From contig NZ_BAMZ01000011.1 in assembly GCF_000964225.1 (NCBI RefSeq), positions 1-32,817 of the forward strand: a DNA stretch of 32,817 nucleotides, given 5' to 3'. This DNA is from Acetobacter syzygii. Its GTDB lineage: Bacteria; Pseudomonadota; Alphaproteobacteria; Acetobacterales; Acetobacteraceae. The position numbers and the translations under genes are program-made. A model generated the notes under the pieces. That model ran no database searches. It was not told where the DNA came from and saw only the letters and a program-made list of their open reading frames with translations. Below are positions 1-8,167 of this stretch, piece by piece (positions within the stretch are counted from its first letter, which is position 1; every line of letters starts with the position of its first letter).

Positions 1-3000
1 GACCGACAGTCAGGTGACCGGAGTAGCCACCAATAGCGCGGGGGCCACTCTTGCGCTTAATGGTGGCAGCGTGGCTAGTGTTACAAATGCCGGGACAGCC
101 TCTCTCGCCACCCTCAACACTGTGCAAAAAGATGTTCATAACAATGCAGGATCTTTAACGCTGGATGGAAACACCATTCGCGGACAGCTTTTTGCTGATG
201 GTGGTACTTTTTCTGTAACCTCAAATGGCACAACCATTGGCACTTTAAGCGGTTCTGCCAATGGTACGCTCAATGGTCTGCTATACCTAGCATCGGCCGA
301 CAGCACTTATTCTGGCGTATTGTCCGGGTCGGGGAGCATTAAAATAGATGCGTCTGATCTATCAACATACAGTCAAAATACCTTATATGGACAACAGGTT
401 TTTGATGGGGATAATTCCTACACTGGAAATACAGACATAGATTCCGGGTCGGTTGTCATTAACGGCAACCAGAGCAGAGCCACGGGTGATACATCGGTCA
501 ACCTTGCGGCCAATCTGCTGGGCACTGGCACACTGGGCGGCAACTTAACCGTAGAACAGGGAGGAAGCTTTACACCGGGAGATACGAGCAGCCACACTGG
601 AACATTTAGTGTTTTAAAAAACCTCACTCTGGACAATGGTTCTTCACAATACTTCTATTTAGGCCAGACTGGTGTTTCTGGTGGTGCCTATAATGCTTTT
701 GTTTCCGTTGGAGGGAATTTAACTCTTGGCGGCACATTGAACATTATTGCCAATACTGCTGGCCCCAATGCTCACAACAGTGAACTGGATCAAGGATTAT
801 ACCGCTTATATACCTACGGTGGTGCTTTATCAGGCGTTGCCAACCAGACCGTCAATACATCCACTATCGCCCAGGGTGGCAATACGTCTTTACAAACAGC
901 TATTGCACATCAGGTTAATCTGATTGTTGGCTATGGTCCGCTGACTTTCTGGGATGGTGGAAACAGCACCCAATACAATAATGGCAGTGTAGATGGTGGT
1001 TCTGGCGTATGGACCGCCCAGACCGGGGTCGATCACTCAAACTGGACCAACCAGCAGGGGATTATCAACGGTTCGTGGCACAATGGAGATTTTGTAATCT
1101 ATGCTGGTAATGCAGGCACAGTAACTGTACAGGACCAGAAAAATGGTCAGGACTACAAAGTTATCTTCAATGGTATGCAATTTGCCAACAATGATGGACA
1201 ACTTTACAAAATAACAGGTGATGATGTTTATGCGGCAACGGCATCAACCACCATCCGCGTAGGGGATGGCACATCATCTGGAGCAAGCATTGCCGCTGTG
1301 TTTGATACGGTTCTGAACGACCAATATGTAACGGGTGGCACATCACTTTTAAAAACTGATCTGGGAACCCTGATCATCAGCCAAAATCAGAGTTACCGGG
1401 GTGCGACAACAATTAGCGGAGGCACGTTACAACTTGGCAATGGCGGCACAACAGGTGCGCTCACGGGTTCCTCCGCCATACATAATAACGGCAGCCTTGT
1501 TGTTGATCGAAGCAATACACTAACGATTGCCCAAACGATTGATGGTCAAGGCAGTCTGGTACAAAATGGTTCTGGCACAACAGTGCTGAGTGCAAACAAT
1601 AGCTACACAGGGAACACGACCGTAGCCCATGGCACATTGGCGGTAGATGGTTCCATTGCCTCCTCCTCCGTAACGGCTTTAAGCGGTAGTACCCTGAGTG
1701 GCACAGGCACTGTGGGCAACACTGTTATTGCACAAGGTGCAACCCTTGCGCCAACTGGCACACAGGGTAGCCTGACTGTACAAGGGAATTTGCAAATTAA
1801 TGCAAATGCACTGCTCGCTCTGGCTGCTGGTAACCAGTTATCTGGCAAAACAATGGTTTTTCAGGGCAAGGAGTACCAGCAACTCCAGTCCGCTTTTGTG
1901 CAGGTTACGGGAAGTGCAGCCCTTGCGGGAAGCGTTGCCATAAACGTTGCGACTTCCACCCCAATGAGAGCGAATGAATACTACACACTCGTTTCCACCG
2001 GAAAAGGGTTTACCCAAAAAACCTATGATTTACAGGGCAATCTTGCCAATATTTACACATTTTTGTCCCCCACCCTGTACTATAATGGCACCGACCTTGA
2101 TCTGCTGATGTCGCGTAACAGCACATCTTTTTCCTCGGTCGGTCAAAGCCGTAACGAGCAGGAAACGGGGCAAGGTATTGACCATCTTCCCCAAAGCAGC
2201 GCTCTGGTACAGGCCATGGAAAGCCTGAATGCCACCCGTGCCCGCCAGAGCATGAATGCACTTTCCGGCGAGGTTCACGCTTCAGCAAGAACTGCCCTGA
2301 TACAGGACAGTCTGTTTGTCCGCCAGGCTGTTATGGATCGTTTGGATACGGCGGAGTGCAATAATACCCACGTCGATGCGACCCTGCACACGGCATCCCT
2401 TAAAACCGGACGAAAAGATGAAGGCTGCCTTGCTAACCAGCCTGTTCTGTGGGGCGAAGCCTATGGCAGCCTTGGCCACAATAGCGGCGATGGCAATGCA
2501 GCAGGAATGCACCATTCCACCACAGGCTTTATTATGGGAATTGATGCGCCGATCATGGAAAACAGGTGGCGTATTGGCACCATGCTCAGCTATGGCCGCT
2601 CGATGTTTGATGTTGGCAGTGGTCGCGGTTCTTCGGGGCATAGCAACAATGTTACGCTTGGCGGCTATGCCGGAACACACTGGGGCGCATTGAACCTGAA
2701 GCTGGGCGCTGCCTACACATGGAACATGCTCAGCTTACAGCGCAATGTTGCACTACCGGGCTATAGCGACCGGCTTTCCAGCAGTTATCTTGGCGGAACA
2801 GCACAGGGGTTTGGGGAGCTTGGCTACCGGTTCCGTATAGGGCAAGGCATAATCGAACCCTTTGCCAATGTGGCGTATGTCAACCTGCACACCAATGGCT
2901 ACCACGAACATGGCGGCCCGTCCGCCCTGCGGGGACGTAGCATGGATACGGGGGTGACCTTCTCCACCTTTGGGGTCAAGGCATCGGCCTCGTTCCATGC

Positions 3001-3271
3001 TGGCAAGCTGCTGCTGGTCCCCCATGGATCTTTGGCATACCGGCACGCATTTGGGCTTACAACACCTACCGCACATACCCTGTTTGCCGCAGCGGGCAGT
3101 GGTTCCATGGATATTGCGGGCGTGCCCCTCTCCACCAATGCCGCCGTGATTGATACGGGCCTGACTGCCAGATTAACCGACCGGCTTGATGTTGGACTGT
3201 CCTATATTGGCCAGTATGGCAACCAGTCGGTTGAAAGCGGGGTAAAAGCCAACGTCCGCTGGAAATTCTAG
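1..3271 (+). CDS. Autotransporter (type Va secretion) adhesin-like protein, 5'-truncated by window edge
   Basis: The reading frame is open from the first bases, so the true start and signal peptide lie upstream; at least 1085 residues are visible. The long N-terminal part is a Gly/Ser/Thr/Asn-rich beta-helix passenger. It carries autotransporter-associated strand repeats, recognisable as NSYTGNT-like cores near visible residues 134, 459 (QSYRGAT) and 530. A helical linker at about residues 720-775 (ALVQAMESLNATRARQSM and following) leads into a C-terminal beta-barrel from about residue 810, with alternating aromatic strands and the final residues RWKF ending in the Phe that is typical of BAM-inserted barrels. 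By family knowledge the barrel sits in the outer membrane and the passenger is displayed or released. The passenger DNA looks more AT-rich than the barrel DNA. The passenger's function cannot be told from sequence; adhesion or aggregation is a guess. Confidence 0.9.
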   Translation, partial: TDSQVTGVATNSAGATLALNGGSVASVTNAGTASLATLNTVQKDVHNNAGSLTLDGNTIRGQLFADGGTFSVTSNGTTIGTLSGSANGTLNGLLYLASADSTYSGVLSGSGSIKIDASDLSTYSQNTLYGQQVFDGDNSYTGNTDIDSGSVVINGNQSRATGDTSVNLAANLLGTGTLGGNLTVEQGGSFTPGDTSSHTGTFSVLKNLTLDNGSSQYFYLGQTGVSGGAYNAFVSVGGNLTLGGTLNIIANTAGPNAHNSELDQGLYRLYTYGGALSGVANQTVNTSTIAQGGNTSLQTAIAHQVNLIVGYGPLTFWDGGNSTQYNNGSVDGGSGVWTAQTGVDHSNWTNQQGIINGSWHNGDFVIYAGNAGTVTVQDQKNGQDYKVIFNGMQFANNDGQLYKITGDDVYAATASTTIRVGDGTSSGASIAAVFDTVLNDQYVTGGTSLLKTDLGTLIISQNQSYRGATTISGGTLQLGNGGTTGALTGSSAIHNNGSLVVDRSNTLTIAQTIDGQGSLVQNGSGTTVLSANNSYTGNTTVAHGTLAVDGSIASSSVTALSGSTLSGTGTVGNTVIAQGATLAPTGTQGSLTVQGNLQINANALLALAAGNQLSGKTMVFQGKEYQQLQSAFVQVTGSAALAGSVAINVATSTPMRANEYYTLVSTGKGFTQKTYDLQGNLANIYTFLSPTLYYNGTDLDLLMSRNSTSFSSVGQSRNEQETGQGIDHLPQSSALVQAMESLNATRARQSMNALSGEVHASARTALIQDSLFVRQAVMDRLDTAECNNTHVDATLHTASLKTGRKDEGCLANQPVLWGEAYGSLGHNSGDGNAAGMHHSTTGFIMGIDAPIMENRWRIGTMLSYGRSMFDVGSGRGSSGHSNNVTLGGYAGTHWGALNLKLGAAYTWNMLSLQRNVALPGYSDRLSSSYLGGTAQGFGELGYRFRIGQGIIEPFANVAYVNLHTNGYHEHGGPSALRGRSMDTGVTFSTFGVKASASFHAGKLLLVPHGSLAYRHAFGLTTPTAHTLFAAAGSGSMDIAGVPLSTNAAVIDTGLTARLTDRLDVGLSYIGQYGNQSVESGVKANVRWKF

Positions 3272-3279
3272 ACCAGCCC

Positions 3280-3324
3280 GCCCCGGAGCGCCCAAGCGTG
3301 CAGGCACTCCGGGGCATCCCTTAT
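3280..3324 (+). terminator. Probable Rho-independent terminator after the autotransporter gene
   Basis: A 9-bp perfect stem, gccccggag (3280-3288) with ctccggggc (3307-3315), encloses an 18-nt loop and starts nine bases after the stop codon. The tail is only moderately T-rich (atcccttattt). It lies between convergent genes. Confidence 0.5.
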
Positions 3325-3343
3325 TTGCCTCCCCCTGCTTTAG

Positions 3344-3856
3344 CTACAGATGGAGGCGCATATGTGTTCGCAGGTCATTACACCGCTTGGCATATTGCGA
3401 TGCTTTGGACGCCGTAAAGTAATTGATTAAAAAAGCCCCGACCAGAGAACCGAACGAGATTACGGTCAGCAGTTCGCCTGTAAACAGAATTGGGGCATCA
3501 TAATGCAGGGCGGAATACCAGAGCAGACCAATACTCAACACCGCACCGCAAAACCCCAGCACTCCGGTTGATTTGAGCAAGGAGTCCTCAATACTCTCAA
3601 AAGCAGAGGTCTCGCGCCATAAATCAAAGAGTTTGCGGTCCACATCATCTATTGCATCCGCATGGGCCTTTTTTTCGGCATCAGTGCGTTTGTGTGGGTT
3701 TTTACGGTGAATATCCAGTTCCTGGCGCGCCTTGGCAAACACACGACGCCGCTCCTTGATGGCAGGCAGGCTTATGTCCACAAAGCTGAGAATAGCAACA
3801 TTCAGACCGGCAGAAAGCTGCACAACGGCCTGAAAATCACCCCATGTCACGCTCAT
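3344..3856 (-). CDS. Hypothetical membrane protein, 170 aa, three hydrophobic segments
   Basis: I do not recognise a named family. The protein begins MSVTWGDFQAVVQL. It has one moderately hydrophobic segment near residues 10-31, a charged, probably helical or coiled middle rich in Arg/Lys/Glu (about 33-92), and two clear membrane segments near 95-118 and 127-148, followed by a short basic C-terminus. This resembles small inner-membrane proteins with a cytoplasmic helical domain between transmembrane helices, but no catalytic motif is visible. The ATG at 3856 is the first in the frame; the Shine-Dalgarno match is weak (GGGGTGG about 8 nt upstream). It is convergent with the autotransporter and is separated from the upstream methyltransferase gene by a strong hairpin, so it probably has its own promoter in 3857-3920. 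Confidence 0.7.
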   Translation of the reverse strand: MSVTWGDFQAVVQLSAGLNVAILSFVDISLPAIKERRRVFAKARQELDIHRKNPHKRTDAEKKAHADAIDDVDRKLFDLWRETSAFESIEDSLLKSTGVLGFCGAVLSIGLLWYSALHYDAPILFTGELLTVISFGSLVGAFLINYFTASKASQYAKRCNDLRTHMRLHL

Positions 3857-3920
3857 TGTTTTGCCACCCCAACCCGAACACGCCTGCTTAAACGCCCTCT
3901 TTCTATAAAGCAGACGTGCT

Positions 3921-3972
3921 GAAATAAAGGGGGACTGGCAGCATGTCCGTCATGCCAACCTGCCAGCCCCCC
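3921..3972 (-). terminator. Rho-independent terminator for the RlmL-like methyltransferase gene
   Basis: On the minus strand, 12 nt past the stop at 3984, the arms CTGGCAG and CTGCCAG plus flanking G5/C5 runs (plus-strand 3929-3941 and 3960-3971, one mismatch) form a long stem. Its loop holds a smaller gcatg/catgc stem. The tail reads TTTATTTC on the minus strand. Confidence 0.7.
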
Positions 3973-3983
3973 TCCTCCATCCC

Positions 3984-5099
3984 TTACGGGAGCGGCGCTG
4001 TCTGGTACAGCGATACGCGCAACCCCCCATGGGGTACAGGTGCCTCAGGGGGCAAAAATGGCAGCCCGGTTACGTGGGCAAGCTTGGCCTCCGTGGTCAC
4101 AATACCCACCCGCCAGCCAGAAAAATAGGTCAGCAAGGTCTGCCCCAAGGCGCGGTAGAGGGGAATAAGACTCTCCTTGTCCCCTATGCGGGTGCCGTAG
4201 GGTGGGTTGGCAATAACCAGCCCCGCCGGACCTGCTGGCGGGCGCAGGGCGCTTACCGTTGCCTGCTGGAAAGATACATAATCCTGCACCCCTGCACGCT
4301 CGGCATTGGCTGTGCTCATGGTTATGGCCCCAGCATCGCGGTCGCTGCCATAAAAGTGGAAGTCTGGCGTGCGCTGGCTTTTAACAGCCCGCATGGCCTG
4401 CCATGCCTGCGCATCAAACGTTGCCAGATGTTCAAACGCAAAATGCCGCGCACGACCGGGGTTAAGCCGGGCGGCTATTTCCGCTGCTTCTATAACAAAT
4501 GTGCCCGACCCACACATGGGGTCCAGCACAGGCTCCTGCCCATTGTAGCCACACTGGCGCAGGAACAGGGCAGCCATTGTCTCCCGCAGGGGGGCGCGGT
4601 TAATGGCCTGCTTGTAACCACGCCGGTGTAGCAGATCGCCCGATGTATCCACACTGATGGTGCAGAGATTCTGCTCAATCCGGACCTTGATCACCACAGG
4701 GGCATCATCCGCTGGTGTTGCGCCAAGGGTTTGGGTAATGGCCTTGCTCACCCGTTCAGCCGCCGCCCCGGCGTGGTACACGCGCGAAGCCGCGCAGGAA
4801 GCCTCTACCCTGAATGCAACATCGGGCCGCAAAATAGCCTGCCACGGCACTTTATGCGCCCGCTTATCCAGTTGGGACAGATGCACAACCGCAAAGGAGG
4901 CAATGCGGGCAAGGACCCGGCTGGTACCCCGAACCCACAGATTGGCGCGCCAGACCTCCGGCCATCCGCCACGAATAACAACCCCACCGGGTACGGCTAC
5001 AGGCTGCCTGAACCCCTTAAGCCGGACCTCCGCACATAGAACGGATTCCAGACCCGGAACGGTTGCCAGAAATATCTCGAAGTCCTTGTCTTTCGTCAT
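3984..5099 (-). CDS. THUMP-domain class I RNA methyltransferase (RlmL/UPF0020 family)
   Basis: This is a 371-residue SAM-dependent methyltransferase of the RlmL/Trm14 group, which makes m2G in 23S rRNA or tRNA. The N-terminus (MTKDKDFEIFLATVPG) and roughly residues 45-155 look like the ferredoxin-like plus THUMP RNA-binding module. The catalytic Rossmann domain follows, with motif I LDPMCGSGTFVIEAA and motif IV ANPPYGTRIG; the NPPY signature is that of N-methylation of guanine or adenine exocyclic nitrogen. The length suits a single-domain RlmL N-half homologue without the RlmK half found in enteric RlmKL. The frame is open to 5150, but I prefer the ATG at 5099, where family homology begins; the upstream codons (MLEDKVAVWL) look unrelated. 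The exact target base is not decidable from sequence. Confidence 0.85.
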   Translation of the reverse strand: MTKDKDFEIFLATVPGLESVLCAEVRLKGFRQPVAVPGGVVIRGGWPEVWRANLWVRGTSRVLARIASFAVVHLSQLDKRAHKVPWQAILRPDVAFRVEASCAASRVYHAGAAAERVSKAITQTLGATPADDAPVVIKVRIEQNLCTISVDTSGDLLHRRGYKQAINRAPLRETMAALFLRQCGYNGQEPVLDPMCGSGTFVIEAAEIAARLNPGRARHFAFEHLATFDAQAWQAMRAVKSQRTPDFHFYGSDRDAGAITMSTANAERAGVQDYVSFQQATVSALRPPAGPAGLVIANPPYGTRIGDKESLIPLYRALGQTLLTYFSGWRVGIVTTEAKLAHVTGLPFLPPEAPVPHGGLRVSLYQTAPLP

Positions 5100-5179
5100 G
5101 ACGCCTGAATGACAGGAAGCCAGCCATACGGCAACTTTATCCTCCAGCACTCAGCTGACCTTACCTGCACCGGGGGGAG

Positions 5180-5207
5180 TTGAGGTCCAGACAAAGCCGT
5201 GTATAAT
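5180..5207 (+). promoter_or_regulatory. Predicted sigma70-type promoter of the cytochrome c gene
   Basis: TTGAGG (5180-5185), a 16-nt spacer and a perfect TATAAT (5202-5207) lie upstream of the AGGAG ribosome site at 5234-5238. Transcription would begin near 5214. The -10 lies inside the left arm of the inverted repeat described separately. Confidence 0.55.
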
Positions 5208-5230
5208 CGTTAACAAACCGAACGATTATA
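5202..5230. promoter_or_regulatory. Perfect 10-bp inverted repeat over the cytochrome c promoter, candidate operator
   Basis: tataatcgtt (5202-5211) and aacgattata (5221-5230) are exact reverse complements separated by 9 nt. The left arm contains the -10 hexamer and the right arm ends 3 nt before the AGGAG. Position and symmetry suit a dimeric repressor. It does not match the FNR/Anr consensus TTGAT-N4-ATCAA. The regulator is not encoded next to it in the window. Confidence 0.5.
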
Positions 5231-5244
5231 AGCAGGAGTTTTTC

Positions 5245-5715
5245 ATGAAAAAAACCATTCTGGCTATGCTTGCAGCGACTGCGGGCCTGTCCGGCCTTGC
5301 AGGCAGCGCACACGCAGCAGCCGATGGTGCTCAGCTGTACGCCACGCATTGCGCCATGTGCCACCAGAGCACCGGCAGCGGCGTGCCGGGGCAGTTCCCT
5401 CCGCTTAAAGGCCGAATCAACCTGATTTCTGCCACACCGGAAGGCAAAAACTACGTCATGCACGTTCTGCTGAACGGTCTGGCGGGTAGCCTTAAGGCGG
5501 CTGGTACGTCCTACATGGGGTACATGCCTTCCATGGCGGCTATGTCTGATGATGATATTGCAGCCCTGCTGACCTATGTTTCGGCCCTGTCGGGCGATGC
5601 CTCCGCCCCAACTTTTACGGCCGAGCAGATCAAAGCTGCACGCGCAACCCCCATGCAACCGGGCCAGATTCTGGAAGAGCGCAACACGCTGAACGCAGCC
5701 CACCCGCTGCCATAA
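5245..5715 (+). CDS. Periplasmic class I cytochrome c (single haem)
   Basis: A 156-residue electron carrier. Residues 1-25 are a classic Sec signal peptide (MKKTILAMLAATAG, cleavage after SAHA or nearby). The mature domain has one haem-binding CAMCH at residues 36-40 (covalent Cys36/Cys39, axial His40) and a probable distal Met ligand in the YMPSM stretch near residue 94. Such cytochromes move electrons between periplasmic dehydrogenases, bc complexes and terminal oxidases; in acetic acid bacteria related domains accept electrons from PQQ-dependent alcohol dehydrogenase, but this partner is inference. The start is well supported by AGGAG at 5234-5238, six bases upstream. The gene is monocistronic: its own promoter lies upstream and a strong hairpin terminator downstream. 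The C-terminal 35 residues after the haem fold (TFTAEQIKAAR and on) are an extension of unknown role. Confidence 0.92.
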   Translation: MKKTILAMLAATAGLSGLAGSAHAAADGAQLYATHCAMCHQSTGSGVPGQFPPLKGRINLISATPEGKNYVMHVLLNGLAGSLKAAGTSYMGYMPSMAAMSDDDIAALLTYVSALSGDASAPTFTAEQIKAARATPMQPGQILEERNTLNAAHPLP

Positions 5716-5745
5716 ACCTCTGGTCTGGCCATAAGGCCAAACAGC

Positions 5746-5780
5746 AAAAAGCCTCCCACATCCATGTGGGAGGCTTTTTT
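5746..5780. terminator. Strong bidirectional Rho-independent terminator
   Basis: The perfect 10-bp stem gcctcccaca (5751-5760) / tgtgggaggc (5765-5774) has a 4-nt loop. It is flanked by A5 (5746-5750) on the left and T6 (5775-5780) on the right, so it can stop the plus-strand cytochrome gene and the convergent minus-strand dehydrogenase gene. Confidence 0.88.
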
Positions 5781-5828
5781 GTTACAGGCGTGGCTTTAAC
5801 CTACCCCACGCCTGCACCAGTACCGCAT

Positions 5829-6590
5829 TTACTGGGCGGTGTAACCGCCATCAATCACCAGTTCACTCCCGGTCATGAACTTCGATTCGTCGGACGCCAG
5901 ATACAGAATGCCATAGGCAATATCGTTCGGCTCACCCAGGTGACCAAGCGGGTGCAGATCCACGAGCTTCTGCCGTGCTTCTGCTGCATCCTTGGTCAGC
6001 CCCTGCACCATAGGGGTCCAGATGTAACCCGGGTGCACGGAGTTCACACGAATTTTGTAGCCAGATTTGGCACAATGCAGCGCAGCAGATTTGGTAAACA
6101 GACGTACCCCACCCTTGCTGGCATTGTAGGCAGCCAATGTGGGGTCACCCACCAGCCCTTCTATGGAAGAAAGGTTGATAATAGAGCCACTGCCAACTTT
6201 TTTCATGGCTTCAACAGCGTATTTGGTACCAAGGAACACGCTATTCAGGTTAATGGACTGCACACGCTGCCAGTCTTCCAGGCTGGTGCTTTCCACCGTG
6301 CCATTATAGGCAATGCCTGCGTTATTAACGGCCACATCCAGCTTGCCAAATGTCTGCTCCGCAGTAGCCACAGCATTCTGCCAGTCTGCTTCCTGCGTCA
6401 CGTTCAGTTTGACAAACAGGGCCTCGCCACCTGCGGCTTTAATTTCGGCAACTGTGTTCTGCCCGGCCTCTTCCTGCAAATCGGCCACAACAACCTTGGC
6501 CCCTTCCTTGGCAAGCAGAATTGCCGTGGCTTTGCCAATGCCATTGGCCGCACCTGTAACAATGGCCACTTTTCCTGCAACACGGGTCAT
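5829..6590 (-). CDS. Short-chain dehydrogenase, R-specific alcohol dehydrogenase (LbADH-like), predicted NADH-dependent
   Basis: The 253-residue classical SDR has TGAANGIG (13-20), NNAG (89-92), catalytic Ser142, Tyr155 and Lys159 (YNASK), and the C-terminus IDGGYTAQ. Long stretches (SSIEG, GDPTLAAYNASKG, VHPGYI, GEPNDIAY, LASDESKF) closely follow Lactobacillus brevis R-specific alcohol dehydrogenase as I recall it, including the terminal Gln that helps bind Mg2+. It should reduce prochiral ketones to R-alcohols, or the reverse. At the cofactor-selecting position LbADH has Gly37 and uses NADPH; here Asp37 (VVVADLQ) should favour NADH. I chose the ATG at 6590 over the longer frame to 6755 because GGAGA lies 7 nt upstream and the extra residues overlap the photolyase gene. 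The enzyme is cytosolic; 137 nt separate it from the upstream photolyase gene. Confidence 0.93.
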   Translation of the reverse strand: MTRVAGKVAIVTGAANGIGKATAILLAKEGAKVVVADLQEEAGQNTVAEIKAAGGEALFVKLNVTQEADWQNAVATAEQTFGKLDVAVNNAGIAYNGTVESTSLEDWQRVQSINLNSVFLGTKYAVEAMKKVGSGSIINLSSIEGLVGDPTLAAYNASKGGVRLFTKSAALHCAKSGYKIRVNSVHPGYIWTPMVQGLTKDAAEARQKLVDLHPLGHLGEPNDIAYGILYLASDESKFMTGSELVIDGGYTAQ

Positions 6591-6727
6591 GATTTTTCTC
6601 CATGGTTTGGTCTGTCCTGTAATTACAAACGCAAACCGGAGCCTTTGGCCTTGATGCCTATCAAAAATAATAAATTCTTCACTTAAACTTTGCTCAAAAC
6701 CGCTCGGGCAACGCACACTCACTGCGT

Positions 6728-8128
6728 TCAGCTCTGGTCTTTTTGTGCTTTCCATGCCGCCAGAGCCCGTGCCCGTGCACTGGCATGTTCCACAATCGGG
6801 CTAGGGTAGCCCGTAGGCTGCAACAGTACGACCTGCCACGGCGTATGAATATCCGAGGCAGACAGGCCTGCCAGTTCGGGCACCCATGTGCGGATGTAAG
6901 TGCCATCCGGGTCGAACTTCTGCGATTGCAGAATGGGGTTCATAATCCGGAAAAAGGGCGCTGACTCAACCCCGGTTCCGGCATTCCACTGCCAGTTCAT
7001 GGGGTTACTTGCCGGGTCATAATCCACCAGTGTGTGGGCAAACCAGCGTTCGCCCTCCCGCCAGTCGATCAGCAGGTGTTTGACCAGAAAAGAGGCCACA
7101 ACCATACGTACCCGGTTGTGCATCAGCCCCGTCTGCCAGAGCTGGCGCATACCCGCATCGACCAGCGGGTAGCCGGTACGGCCCTTTTTCCAACGGTCCA
7201 GTCCTTTGGGGTCAACCCGCCAGGGCATGGTGTCAAACTCAGGTTTAAGGTTACGGGTGGCAAGGTCTGGGTGTTCCCACAGCAAAGACCATGCAAACTC
7301 CCGCCAGCCGACCTCGGCCAGAAATTTGACCCCTCCGCTCCCGGCATCTGCTGCGGTAACCTTATGCCAGATCTGCCCCGGCGTGATCTGCCCGGTCCGC
7401 AGAAAAGGCGAGAGTTCGGAGGTCGCATCTCTGGCGGGAAAATCCCTCTCCTGCGTGTAAGTATGCAGGGCGTGGGTTACAAAATCCTCCAGACGGGCGT
7501 GGGCATCCTTCTCGGAAAACAGATGGTACGGCTGCATGGCCTCCGCCCAATGAGGCAGCTCCACGCTCCCTCCATCACCAACATACTGGGCATTGGGGAG
7601 CTTAGGACTGGGCGCAAACTGGAATGCCGCCGGAGCTGGCAATGGGTGCGGGTCATGCGCGCTGGCGCAGGCGGCCCGCCAGAAGGCCCCAAAAACCTGA
7701 AAAGGCTGCCCCGCCTTGCTGCGCACAGTCCATGGTTCATGCAGCAGGCTGCCGGTGGAACTATGGACCTCCACCCCCATATGCCTGAGCTGCGCCTTGA
7801 TCTGGGTATCTACCGCCTTGCCCTGCGGATCATACCGCCTGTTCCAGAAGACCTGTGCACATCCAGTCTGGTGGGCCAGTTCTGGTAATAGCTGTTCAGG
7901 CTGGCCCACAAACACATGTAGTTGCCCACCACGGGCGCGCAGGGCTTTACCCAGCGCTTCCACACTTTTGGTACGCCACCATGCCAGCGCTGTTGTGCAT
8001 GGTCCTGCGGGCTGCACATAAACACACAGCAAAGGTCGCCCACTCCGTGCGGCCTGCGTAAGGGCAAGATTATCCGCAAGGCGCAGATCATCACGGAACC
8101 AGACCAGCGCGGGTGCCAAACTGCTCAT
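6728..8128 (-). CDS. phrB: Deoxyribodipyrimidine photolyase (class I CPD photolyase)
   Basis: This 466-residue flavoenzyme uses blue light to split cyclobutane pyrimidine dimers in DNA. The N-terminal Rossmann-like antenna domain starts ALVWFRDDLRLADN. The C-terminal FAD domain contains WREFAWSLLWEHP, GRTGYPLVDAGMRQL, HNRVRMVVASFLVKHLL, DYDPASNPMNWQW and GTGVESAPFFRIMNP, the family signature that binds FAD and includes Trp residues of the electron-transfer chain. The length is normal for the E. coli PhrB type; the strongly related cryptochrome-DASH subgroup cannot be excluded but is less likely. The start at 8128 (MSSLAPALVWFRDD) fits the family. The preceding secreted-protein gene ends 39 nt upstream on the same strand, so the two may be co-transcribed, with no obvious functional link. 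Confidence 0.93.
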   Translation of the reverse strand: MSSLAPALVWFRDDLRLADNLALTQAARSGRPLLCVYVQPAGPCTTALAWWRTKSVEALGKALRARGGQLHVFVGQPEQLLPELAHQTGCAQVFWNRRYDPQGKAVDTQIKAQLRHMGVEVHSSTGSLLHEPWTVRSKAGQPFQVFGAFWRAACASAHDPHPLPAPAAFQFAPSPKLPNAQYVGDGGSVELPHWAEAMQPYHLFSEKDAHARLEDFVTHALHTYTQERDFPARDATSELSPFLRTGQITPGQIWHKVTAADAGSGGVKFLAEVGWREFAWSLLWEHPDLATRNLKPEFDTMPWRVDPKGLDRWKKGRTGYPLVDAGMRQLWQTGLMHNRVRMVVASFLVKHLLIDWREGERWFAHTLVDYDPASNPMNWQWNAGTGVESAPFFRIMNPILQSQKFDPDGTYIRTWVPELAGLSASDIHTPWQVVLLQPTGYPSPIVEHASARARALAAWKAQKDQS

Positions 8129-8167
8129 GTCAACCTGTCGCCTGCCAGAACACTCCGTGCATCCGCC

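Noticed and set aside
5202..5230. FNR/Anr-type oxygen-sensor site
   Set aside because: The arms tataatcgtt/aacgattata with a 9-nt spacer do not match TTGAT-N4-ATCAA, so I record only an operator for an unknown factor.
5766..6686. 306-codon plus-strand frame over the short-chain dehydrogenase
   Set aside because: Antisense shadow; it begins inside the bidirectional terminator and shows no family features.
6591..6755. N-terminal extension of the short-chain dehydrogenase
   Set aside because: The extra 55 residues overlap the photolyase 3' end and lack homology. GGAGA before the ATG at 6590 supports the shorter protein.
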